Below are positions 13,301-25,300 of a DNA stretch of 64,000 bases, piece by piece (within the stretch, counting starts at the first letter, position 1; each line of letters starts with the position of its first letter). A model generated the notes under the pieces. It searched no databases. It was given only the letters and a program-made list of their open reading frames with translations, and had not been told where the DNA came from. The stretch comes from Syngnathus acus (taxonomy: Eukaryota; Chordata; Actinopteri; Syngnathiformes; Syngnathidae), in the NCBI RefSeq assembly GCF_901709675.1, contig NC_051105.1, positions 9,844,604 through 9,908,603 of the forward strand. Reading direction: 5' to 3'. Position numbers and translations under genes: made by a program.

Positions 13301-16300
13301 TTTCCAGGCAGCAAATTCAATTCTCTTTTCCGTGTGTGTGGGGAGAGGCTGAAAAGATGTTTTGTATCACTTAATGTCAACATCTGTTGAAAAAAAAAGA
13401 AAACACAGGGTAAATTTGTGAAGTGTAGCCAGAAGTGGCTATAAAACAGCGTGAGCATTGCTGCTGCTTTTAAGTGCGTCTTGTTGTGGGCCTTTAAATC
13501 TAGAGAGAGTTTGGAGTCATCATCTGCTTACAAATCATGAAGAGTTGCTAGCAGTGTAGTCATTTCCAAGGGATGACTACACTGCTTTGTTTACCAAGTG
13601 TAATTTCATAACGATTGTATTTTGTATCAATGGCTGCGTAGTTTGAGACGTAGGCACGATAGATTTCAACAGCTGGTAGCAACTAGCGCAATTAATGCTA
13701 CTCTGCTAAAATGGGTGAAAAATTACACAATGTCCACTTTGTTTTTCTTTCTTTGCGCTTTGTGATTAGTAACAGGCTCCGCTGCATGCCACTCCCCATA
13801 ATTCCATGTGGTGCGTCAACCTCAGCATCTTTTTTAAACACGTTGACTTCCTTCATAAACTAAAAAATGCTGATCGCAATCAGAAACGGCGGTTTCCTCG
13901 TATCTCGGTGGATGATAAAGGTGGTAGACTTTGTCAACCAGTTTTCGCAGACACACTTGGACCGAGACATTATTGCCCAAGTGTGACGTTGGAAGAGGAG
14001 CAGCTGTTGGAAAGCTGACCTAGTCTCACTCCTCTAGTTAAACTGATACAAGCTTGGAAAGATAACATCCTCCTCTGTAACGATCGGTCCCATTCCGAAG
14101 GTGGCTCGACTGGGGTTGTGTCATGTTGGAATGCCCCTCGAGGAGTTGTATCAACGAGTAGCCAGACAGGAGCTGGTCCTGATCTGTGAAAATGTACAGT
14201 CATTGTCTTACACGGTCACCTGGATGAGCTTTCAATTTGAAACAGAAACAAAAAATCATTCGACTGACAAAGTGTTGGCAGTGTAAAATCCTTTTAATGT
14301 CTACTTAGGCTGTTTTGTAAGATTTTAATGTCATCACACAACTGTAATAAAAGATAAAAACATGAAGCTAGCGTGAGTAGAAGACATTCTTCATTGTCAC
14401 TTCTCGGGTGGCCTAGCGGTTAGCTTGTCTGACTCAGAGTTCTGAAGTTCTTGGATCGAATCTGGGATCTGTCCTTCCTGCGTAGCATGTTCTGCTGTTG
14501 GTTTTCTCCGGGTGCTCCGACTTCCTACCACATTCCAAAAATGATGTCGTTCAGGTTAATTTAAGACTTAAGGCCAACCGCACGGCATGAGGTTTGGCGA
14601 TGAGTTTTTATGAGTGGCCGACTGTCAGCCGCTGATTTTGCAATGACTCGGCCGTATATTCAATCTCCTTTCAGAGAAAACTACCAAAATCTGAGGGTAC
14701 TTAAGAGGCTGAAATTTCAAAATTTTGGACAGTTTTAAATCAAGCAAGACAATCGTGTCATTTTCGATGAATTGCCAGTCTTGCTCTGTTCTAAGCTATA
14801 GAGGCCAGTTTTGCATGAGTCACTGCGATCCGATGAGTCTGGCACCTTATCTTTGCAACATTATCACAAGATCTGACTCACTCGTCAGTGTTGTCACAGG
14901 GTACAGTAATGCTCGGCAAACATCGCTGCCTGATGTCATCTTTATCTCTCACAGTTCTCATTTCAGCTGTCACAAACGCCTTGAATCGACCCCCGCCCGA
15001 ATATCTTGCGTTAGGAATGCTTTTTTTTTTTTTTTTGCTTTCTCTTTGCAGGTGGAGAGTAGAGAGGTCAGCTAGCAGTTGCGTATGAGCGCGTCCATCC
15101 ACGTGCGGGGGTGTTGAACTCCCCCCGGGCAGTGTAGGAGGGGCCATCTCCTCAGGCTGGGTGTGAGCCCAGCACTCTCAGACAGATCAGTTGCAGAAAA
15201 AGGAGGGTGTGTGAGCTCAACCCTGAGAGAAACCTCCAAAAGTTTTTGTTTTTTTTCCAGTGCAAGGATTCTCCCCTGTTGGATATGCTGGCTAACCACT
15301 TCTTTTGGGGATCTTTCTTGGAAGTATCTTAGCACAGCTGTTGACAATGCAAGGAAGGGCGAGTAAAGTTCCAAAGAAGGAGCTTGTCATAGAGAGTCCC
15401 CAGCAGTATCAGAGTTTGGCTGCAGCGGAGGCTGAGGTGGACTCAGTGCCGCAGGTGGTGGTAAGGCATTTTCATACGCTGGCTCTAATATTGTGTGCTA
15501 TGATGTGTCACGAAGGTTAACCACAGTGATTAAGTCTCAAAGCAGGTGTCATGACGTGCATCAGAAACACATGCTTACAATGCTGCGTTAGCACCAGGTG
15601 GAAAGGACTGGTGAACTTGAGTTTATTTCATTACGGTGTCTTGTAAAGTGGGTTTATTTGGCTCAAAAGTCAAATTGAATTGGTCCGGTGATTGAGCCAC
15701 TCCAGACTGAAGACTGAATCTATATTTATTTTAGTTTGGGTTGTTTCTTTATATATTATTTAAAAAAATAAATAAAATATGAGGAATGAGATGAGATCAT
15801 GCATGCGTGCTCTTGCGTGAGTTTTTTTTACATGGTGCTGTGCGGTTGACCACTTTTGGGCCATAGACAAAGAATTGTGGGAATGCCCAGTTGGCAGTGC
15901 AAAGAGACAAAAGCCAGCAACAACCAAAGAAAGAAGAATGAGAAGAAAAATGTGTGTCTTGCTGAAAGACTATTTTTCTTCTTTGCTCTAATTGCCTATG
16001 CAGATATTTGGCAACGATGTCCGAATGAGATGTTGCAAGCTGACATTGATTCTGCAAAAACGCATTTTCTAATTGCGTGTTTTTATGACGGAGATTGGAA
16101 AACATTTATTCCATCAGGGTTTCCTTTCCACAGGCTTGGGATGTGGCGAGCGTGAAGAAAGTTATTTATTTATTTATTTATTTATTTATTAATTAACCTT
16201 TATTTACCCAGGCAAACAATTAAGAACAAGTTCTTATTTACAACTGTGGCCTGAATTATTTATTATTCACACCTTTTTCTCACATCATTCTTCTCTGGAA

Positions 16301-19300
16301 ATAATTTTGCAATCCTTTTTTAATATGTCTTTTTAAGAAAAGCAGTGGGGCTAATAATAATTATCCTATAGAATTGCTGATTTAATTTCATAATAACTTT
16401 GTCTTCATTCTCCAGGTGAAGCCTAAGGTGATCGAGCCGCTGGACTATGAAAACGTCCTTGTGCAGAGGAAGACCCAGATCCTCAGCGATGTCCTCAGGG
16501 ACATGCTTAAGTTCCCACTGGAGGACTTTGAGGTGAGTTCCACTACGACCATGCAAACCTTCACAAGAAAAAATCCAAGGAAGGAAGATTGATTGGCATT
16601 GGTAGGAAGTGAGAAGGTCATGTAAAGTTAGGACTATGTATTTATCTAAGGGAGTGGTACTCTGGTTTTGATTTACCGTGGATGCTATCACGTTACGGAA
16701 TAAAAATGTGCTTTAGATTAAAATCTCCAATGTTGAATATGTTTCAGGGTGTAGTAATGACGCAAGGGCTGAAAAAATTGAATTTATTTCCATACTGCTA
16801 GCTTGCTTTCTTTGTATTTGTTTGCCAGTCTTTTCCTCTGGGCCAATGTTGTGAGTACAGGGTGGGGTGACCTTTGGCGGTTTTTCCTTTGTTTACATCC
16901 TTCCATGCTGTAGCAAGAGGGGATGTCATGGGTCATCAGTTTAATTGGCTCATTCGTATGTTGTGACAGAGCGAGCGTTACCTGCAGTCACATTGTGCAG
17001 GACGTTGACTTCCTCCGAGGTTCCACGTGGAGGCGGGGGGACATTTAATGGAAAACTGGTTCTGTGCTTTTACCTCAGGAAATTGGACTTTTTGAGCGTA
17101 CCAAAGGTTCACAAAGGCTCAATGACCTTGCCAAGGACCTGATCAAATGCTTCAATGGTGGAGTATGATTTTTGTTTTCACAGCTGAGTAGAGAAGGACA
17201 TCTTTTTGTCACTGACCATGACTTTTACTTTTTTTTTTATAAAACTCTATTCAAAGTATATTCATGACTGGGGGCGCAAACACATTTGTCAGATAATCAC
17301 AATGCGAAGGAAAGGCTCGTTTAATTCCAAAGACTCGACTTTGGGAATCAGCTGACCTTTAAAGAATGGCAGTTTGGCGTATTGTTTAGGAATCAGCACA
17401 CTACACTAACTCCTTAAAAAATACAATGAAATGTAGCATTCTCGTTTATACTGCAGGCTCCTGTTACCATAGTAACGCTCACCTGTCTGGAATTCCCCAC
17501 GTCAATTCATCTTTGCTTCAATTGGCTTGCTAAACGTCTAAAGTGTACCAAAAAAAAAAACTCATTATGCTTTAGCATTAAGCTAACGGTTATAAATGCA
17601 AAGTTGTGTAGAGGTCACAAATCAAACCACACATTTTATCTTGATCGAGGTAACTCTTATCGCAGGTTAGCAGTACATTTATAATTGACATGATCATTAC
17701 AGACACTTTTTACATTTGAACGGGCTTAGCCGCTAAAAGTCCCAGTTGTGCAGCCATGACTTTATCTTTGAATGTTTCATGTTCTTGCCTGCTGTGAAGC
17801 GAGCATAGTAGCATGACGCACAAATGGTACATTGTCGAGGTCTGACAGGTGATTCCGACTTCTGGTCGCCCAGTGATTGAACATGACATCTGCTCATGCC
17901 TCTATAGACTCCTGTTAAAATTTAAGCTAAGCTTTCAGCAGGAAGAAAGAGCTCCTTTGTCAGTGAATTATTATTATGAAAGGTCCAGTGTTTGTCTGTT
18001 CGTCCTTATCAGAATTTGTGTCCGATATCTTCTGTATTTTATTATTATTCTGACGCATCAAAAGTCATATGTTGCTGCTGTTTTTCCTCTAAGACAATGT
18101 TTATACTCCCTCCATCTGTTTTGTATTTCCAATTTGTTGGCATAGCGCACTTTCTCCCCACTCTCTCGATGAGTCCGAAGGTATTTGTCCAAAATATCAG
18201 TTTGAAGTCCATCCATCAAAAACAAAGCGTCATTTGGGCGTTACTACCTTTTTTCTTCTATCCTCCCCTGACTCATGAGACTCACGGCATTTCAAGTATA
18301 TGAATCTTTTTATTAAGAATGTTTTGCCTTGTGGCAGAAGAAAGCAGACTTAATTAACACTGGCTGTTTTTCCTTTTGTTTTACAACTGTGAAGTGTTTT
18401 TGCACAATTGCCATTTTTCTGGACTATAAGTCACTCGGGAGTATGAATTGCACATAGTAAAAAAAAAAAAAAAAAGCATGTGTTCATTTGTAGCTCAATG
18501 AAGTGCTAAACTTGATAGCAATTTCCTGAAATGTTTTTGTCCATTGTTATTATTTTGTCATGTGTTACAAGTTAACTTGAAAACAATTGTGTTGGTTTTG
18601 TCAAAGGGAAATAATCTGGATTGATTCGCTGTCGTACAAACTAGATATTGGCAAAGTCTTAGATGAAAGCGCGTCTAAATCGTGCGCTGACACAGAAAAA
18701 CTGTCGAGTCTCGTAGCCCACTTGCATAGAAGCAAAACACTTGCACCCAGATTAACTTCTCTCACTTAAAGCTCGTATTTATATTCCCCCCTGCGATCAC
18801 GGGGATTTAGTGGGGTCGAATCACTTAGTTAGTTTTACAGTGATTTAATGACTTGCGCACAGAAATAATTCTCCCGCAAAGATCCGAGGAAAATAATCAT
18901 TGCTAGAATCTGAAAATCAGTCAATTTCAGGTATGTTCTGTGTACATAGAAAATCTAATATTGGAGGATGCAAATGCCTTTTGGGCTAGAATCTGAAAAT
19001 CAGTCAATTTCAGGTATGTTCTGTGTACATAGAAAATCTAATATTGGAGGATGCAAATGCCTTTTGGCCAGAGTGAGGTGAGCTTGTTAGCCGTGAGCAA
19101 AAAGGCTTTAAGGAGGCATTAAAGGTGCTGGGATGCTGATTACTAGGCGACCATCTGTACAACATAGGCAAGGAGCCAGATTCAGGGGTGTGTACTAAAA
19201 TATGGAAAAACAGAGTTTACATTCGGTCATACTTGATTTTGTTTCACTTTTTTTTTTTTGTTGAGTATGTTTTATCTTCTGTGTCACATTAATTTGCCTT

Positions 19301-22300
19301 TGTTGACCGATTCTCAATCTATGCGTTGCAGATTTTGACTTTGAGACGGCAAGGCCGAAGTCTCTACCCAACAGTGCCTGACAATGCAGAGAAAGGCGCT
19401 CAGAGTCTGTTTGTCCAAGAGGTACACATATGATTTTATTCACCATTTTAATGTAATGAGCAGAGTAAAATGTCAAACGACAGCACCGTACGGCTAATGA
19501 AACTAATAAGGCCCGACTAATTGTAGAAGTGAGTAATAAAATAGATAGATACACGGAAAAGCTGTTCCACAAAGCTGGAATGCAGTCTTGAAATGTAATC
19601 ACTTGCCAAAGAGTGACAGTAATGTGAGTCATTACCTAATTTGTTGCTTGAATTAACAGTAATGCATGTAGCACATCAGAGAACATCAGGAAGAGACTGT
19701 ATACTTTACGTGAAATATAACCGCCGCCTGCGCTCATTACAAATCATTACACTGTTATTTATATTGGCTCATTGTTGTTTCTGTTTACACCAAGAAATAA
19801 ATGATGATAACGAGACATGAATACCCAGACGTTTATCAAATGTCTGGTACTTCTCTGACTGTTGCGCTTTAAAGTTCTGCCAGTAAGTCTTGAACATGTC
19901 TCCATTTTAATTGGTAAAGGAGATGGGGAACATTTATGAATAATAAAGGACAGCAATAACATACGTGTGAAGGGCTTCGCCTTCACACAATTACGTTGGA
20001 TAGAGTTCACCATTTGCACCAAAACAAAACTGGTGGATATGCAATGCTATGCTATGCTATGCTATGCTAGGATCAGGTTTTTTTTGTTGAGCTTGAAGTA
20101 CCGTATTGGCCCGAATATAAGACGAGGTTTTTTTCATTGAAATAAAACTGAAAAAGGGACCCGTCTTACATTCGGGGTCTAGACAAAGGCTTTTTTCAAA
20201 CTTGAGTCTTGAATAAGAGGGGGTCGTCTTATAATCGCGGTCGTCTTATATTCGGGCCAATACGGTAATTCTTCCCACGGTTTAAAATTTCCATTTGACG
20301 ACCTTGGTTGTTAGCATTTTACCTCTTAATGTCATTTGAAGTATGAATGTACTTGTTTTTGGCCACTCTAATACCTTTTAGAAGAAATAAAATCCTTAAG
20401 CAAGTTTACTGAGAGTTCACTGTATTCCTCCAAAAACTATTAGGTAAAATCAGCTAAGCTTTCAGGTCAATGGTCACTGTTAAGGGAGTCTTGTGTAATG
20501 CCTCAAAGACACAAAATCTCCCAATCGGGTGTTGTTTGACACGGTCAGGACAGCTGTAAAGATCAGATCAGAAACAAGTCTGTTTCTGTTTCTGTTTCCG
20601 ACTGCTCCCTGGATTAGGTTGCACTTCATCTGATCTTGTAAAATAGCTATTATATAAACATCAGTGAGCCGCTCCTATCTTTGACTTTGTCCGTGAACAG
20701 ATGCCTTTTTCCAAGAAAGGGAGACAAAGCACTCCCACTCGGTTTGTGCAGGGGGTTGTCAGACAAAGCTTGATTGAAAACCAAAAAGAACATTCATTAC
20801 TTTTCCTTATTTGTGACTCTTGCACATGCATTCTTTAACATACAGTTTATCTAAACAAAGCAAGAATTATGGAAGCTGAATGCTCATCATGTTTATTGCC
20901 ACGTCTCGTTCAAGACTACGATTTGCAACTTTTACTTTTTTTTTTCAAACCTATAATTACAGAATCCACACAGTGTGGTTAAAACAAATTCAACTGTATT
21001 ATTAGTGGTTTATAATCAGCTTTCACTATGTCCTCTCAGTGCATTAAGACCTACAAGAGCGACTGGCACATTGTCAACTACAAGTATGAAGCTTATTCGG
21101 GAGACTTCCGCCAGCTTCCAAAGTAAGTCCGTACAAAAAGCCCCATGACAGTAAATAAATGTTCCTCAAGAGCTGCTTTTTCATACAGCTAATTTAACAT
21201 TTTATAGTGTGGCACTATGGTGACCTGCTCAAGATGTTTTTTCTGTCCACATTGCTGTTGCATAATTTAAGGAAATAGCCCACGCAAACAATTCCCATTT
21301 CCCCCCCAGCAAAGACGCTTTTCAATTTAATGATACTCAGGATAATTTCGGGAACCACCCTCATTGTCGGGATATTATGTCATATGCCTGTCTTGCCCCG
21401 CCTCTTCCCTGAAGAAAATTCCATTTGCATTCATTTTGTTTTAATGCAATGTCGATGACCTTCGCACGTTCGCCGTTTGCCAAACGTTTTGACGCTGCGC
21501 AGACGGTCGGGAAGTTAAAACAATGCGCAGTGACGTGAGTTGCCTGTTAAAAAAATCACATTAAATTCTCATCAAGTGATTCTCTCTGGTACTAAACTTT
21601 TTTGTTTTTTAACTCTAGTGGGCAGAATACACCCTGGCATGTTTCCAACAATAGTCTTAGCTGGAAATGCATTTACCAGAGTGGCCTAACTGCTTTTAGG
21701 CAGCCGTATTGAATCCAAATCACTTAGGGAGTCATTAGCTCACCCCATAAAACAACAAATGGCCGCTACCACGTATTTAAAATCAGAATTATATTGTAGT
21801 TACATTGGCCACCTAGGTTTGTTTTGTTAAAAGTTGTCTTGCTGTGTGTTCTCACAATTTACAGCAAAGTTTCCAGGCCTGAAAAACTGGCGGTCCATGT
21901 TTTTGAAGTGGATGAGGACGTTGACAAAGATGAGGTCAGTTGTTGTCATTTCCCAATATGTCCTAGAATAATGAAATCATCCATTCCTGTTTTTTTTTTC
22001 CACCCGACTGAAGGAATTTCATGCCGATCATATGGCGCATGTACACTAACTGCTTTGTAATTACGACAAAATATAGTGCTTTGTTGCAAAATATAGCCCG
22101 GCATATTTGTGGTGGTGGTGTTGCAGCAGGACTCGACGTATTTTGGAATGCATTGTTTCAGTTTCTTAAAATGACCGCATACAGCTGGAGAGTCGTCTAC
22201 ACACGTTGTCAGATTTATTTGTTTTTCCTCATAGTAGCGCCATAGAAAATGAATGGGTGGATCTTACAAAAAGAAAACATCCCAAATAAATAAACTTTTT

Positions 22301-25300
22301 TTTTTTTTTTTGACATGCCATTTTTAAAAGCTAATACAGGTCAAAGGAAACAAACCCGCTGATATGTTTGCCTCTCGGGTGTTGTCTAGACACTGACGAG
22401 AACAATCAGACCGTGAAGTCTTCCAGATGGTTTGCTGATTTCTCCATTAGGACCATCAGAAATATTGTGGCAGCACTTAAAAATCCTTTTTTTTTTTTTT
22501 GCTTTGGCTCCGTCAGCCTGAGGAAAATATATAGGTATAAAAAAGAGGTGGTAATGTTGGACCAGAACTCCCGCCAACATCTTGAAAGGTCGTTCAAGCT
22601 TTGAAGTACCTGCAAGTGTCGGGAAAGGTTTCTCACTTCTAAAGTTACCAAAGCATGGATGATCTAAGCCAGGAGTTGCCGTGGAGATTGTCCTCCCCTT
22701 CCTCCACAACATTCCTTCCTTCCCCTGTTGCTTTACTGTAATCCTAAAGAGCTTCATCAATGATGTAAGGTTTGGAATGCCTTCTAGCAAAGGTCATGAT
22801 TTCATATTGCCCCACCTCTGAAATGTGCAAATAACCTTCGATGAGATACTTCGCCATCTCCATCGCGCTGTTTATTTGGGCTAACACACAGAGTTTGTTT
22901 AATGTTCTCCTGCTTGCTTATTTGAATGGAGTCAGAGCTTGAGATCACAAGGTTTCTGCACAGGGAGGCAGTTCTTTGGCAGGTTGCTTTCCAAGCAGCC
23001 GTGATATAATGTTCTCATACTCGTATTGTTTAGCCTTCATTATTTTCGTTTGGGCTCTGCTGGTGATTCTGACTATAGTGTACCTTTGTTGCTCTCCAGG
23101 ATACGGCCTCACTTGGATCTCAGAAGGATGGGATCACCAAACATGGCTGGCTCTATAAAGGCAACATGAACAGCGCCATCAGTGTTACCATGAGGGTAAG
23201 GAGGAGATGGATGTTTTCAAGTATCACACAAAATTAACAGCAGGTCGATTTATTTATTTATTTATTTATTCTTTTTTATTTTATTTTTGTATTTATTTTA
23301 TTTTTGTATTTATTTATTTTTATAGCTACTGCACACTGTTTAAGTGACCCTTTATTTATTTATTTATTCTTTTTTTTATTTTTGTTTTTATTTTTGTATT
23401 TATTTTATTTTTGTATTTATTTATTTTTATAGCTACTGCACACTGTTTAAGCGACCCTGAAACACAGTTGACGTCTGTTCTTATCATTATTAGTCATTCA
23501 AGAGGAGATATTTCCATCTGACGCAGTTGGGAGACGGCTCTTACAATTTAAACTTCTACAAAGATGAGAAGATCTCCAAAGAGCCCAAAGGAACCATTTT
23601 CTTGGATTCCTGTATGGGCGTTGTTCAGGTAAGCACATTGACCCTGAACCAAAAGCCCGAAGGCAGCACAGGATGTGAGCAACCCCCCCCCCGGAGTATT
23701 CCATTTTCCAGAAGTAAATGATTGTCACTAGTGAAGTGTATCCTCCAGTTTGCAGGAAATACCTTAAAACAAACAGACCAAAGTTCAAACCTTACGACAT
23801 AAAGACCGACGTGCTGCCTCCGCACGTTTCTTTACTAATTTATGTGTTAACAGGCCAATCCGTATTTATATTAAACCACATCACGGACATCTAGAGGACC
23901 ATTAAATCGGTTTATGAAAGCCCCGCTCTTATTTCTACTAAACACTCCTCCACGTGTTTATTCAGATAATATCCAGTTGCACTCCCCTCTGCTATCAACG
24001 CCTCAATGTTATCATAACATGTTAAAAACGCTCCAAAACATGACAATTCACTTGTATTTGGTGACGTCCCCCCCCCCCACCTCCGCGTTACAAAATGGAA
24101 AAACTTGTCTATTCTTAAACCGCCCTGCCCATATGAATTCTTTGACAGTGTACATCTGGGTGGCCTTTCTTTCCAAAAAAAAAAAAAAAAAAGTGACTCA
24201 TGCTATAGTGTTAGTTGTCCAGTTCAGTCCGGGGTTGATTTAAAAACTGTTTCTGTTGATTTTTGTTGTTGCCTGGCAGTGGTGATGACGTTAGCAATAA
24301 AGTGAAGCAAGATGCTGTTTGATAAGGTCATGATCTCTTCGAATCAAATGTTCCCTGATGCTTTGGCAATAATTTATGAAGTATTAAGGCCACATCTGGA
24401 TTTGAAAAATGACATTAGAAAATGAAATGTTTAGAGAAGATGCAAGATTTATTTTTTCTCTCCTATGACGTAAACTGATAATTGTATCTAATCTCACACC
24501 ACGCTGCAGAATAACAAAGTCCGGAAGTTTGCTTTTGAGCTGAAGATGCAGGATAAAAGCACCTACCTGCTGGCTGCAGACAGTGAAGGTGAGATGGAAG
24601 ACTGGATCAACACACTCAACAAGATCTTGCACAGCAGTTTTGAGATCGCCATGCAGGACAAGCGCAATGGAGAAAGTCATGACGGTGAGAATGCTCCTCA
24701 CATTTGTGTCTCACATGGGTAAACAATTTTTCGAGAAAAGTGGGCCAAAATATCTTCCACACATTTGACATTTGAGTTCTTGTATTGCTTTTTTTTCCCC
24801 TAGATGATGATCTTGGAAAGTCTGACAGTTCCTCTGGCAGTATGGACAGTTTTCAGGTATTGTAGCGTACCTCATCGCAAAAATATGCTCAATTTAATTA
24901 AATTGTATTAAATTTCGCTTCATCTATGGTCATGTGCTTTTACTATTATGTAAAACTCATTCCCACCTTCCAAAAACATGTTTGTGCTAGTGTGAGGCAA
25001 AGAATGCTTTTAATAGGATTAATTTCTGAACGGTAGTTGGTGGGAGCTCAGCTGGAAAACAGCTTTAAAGTTCTAATTTTTTGCTGAGCTATAATGGTCC
25101 GCACCACCTGAATGAAACTGTAAATATATAATTTCCAGATGTGGCCAAAAAAATGTCCTAATGTTTTAACCACCTGACTGAAAATCTCAGCAGTGAGGGG
25201 TGTGACTGTCGTCTCAAAATGTACACTTTGTCCTTTTAAATCAATCTTTTTTTTTTTTCAGAGTGCAAGAGATATAGAGTCAAGGATGAGGAACGAGATG

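Noticed and set aside
14401-14475. tRNA gene
   Set aside because: A and B box-like strings are present, but the cloverleaf is broken and the sequence continues into a standard fish SINE body.
22386-22790. 134-codon minus-strand frame in a dock9 intron
   Set aside because: Low-complexity parts, no known domain, no supporting splice or poly(A) signals.
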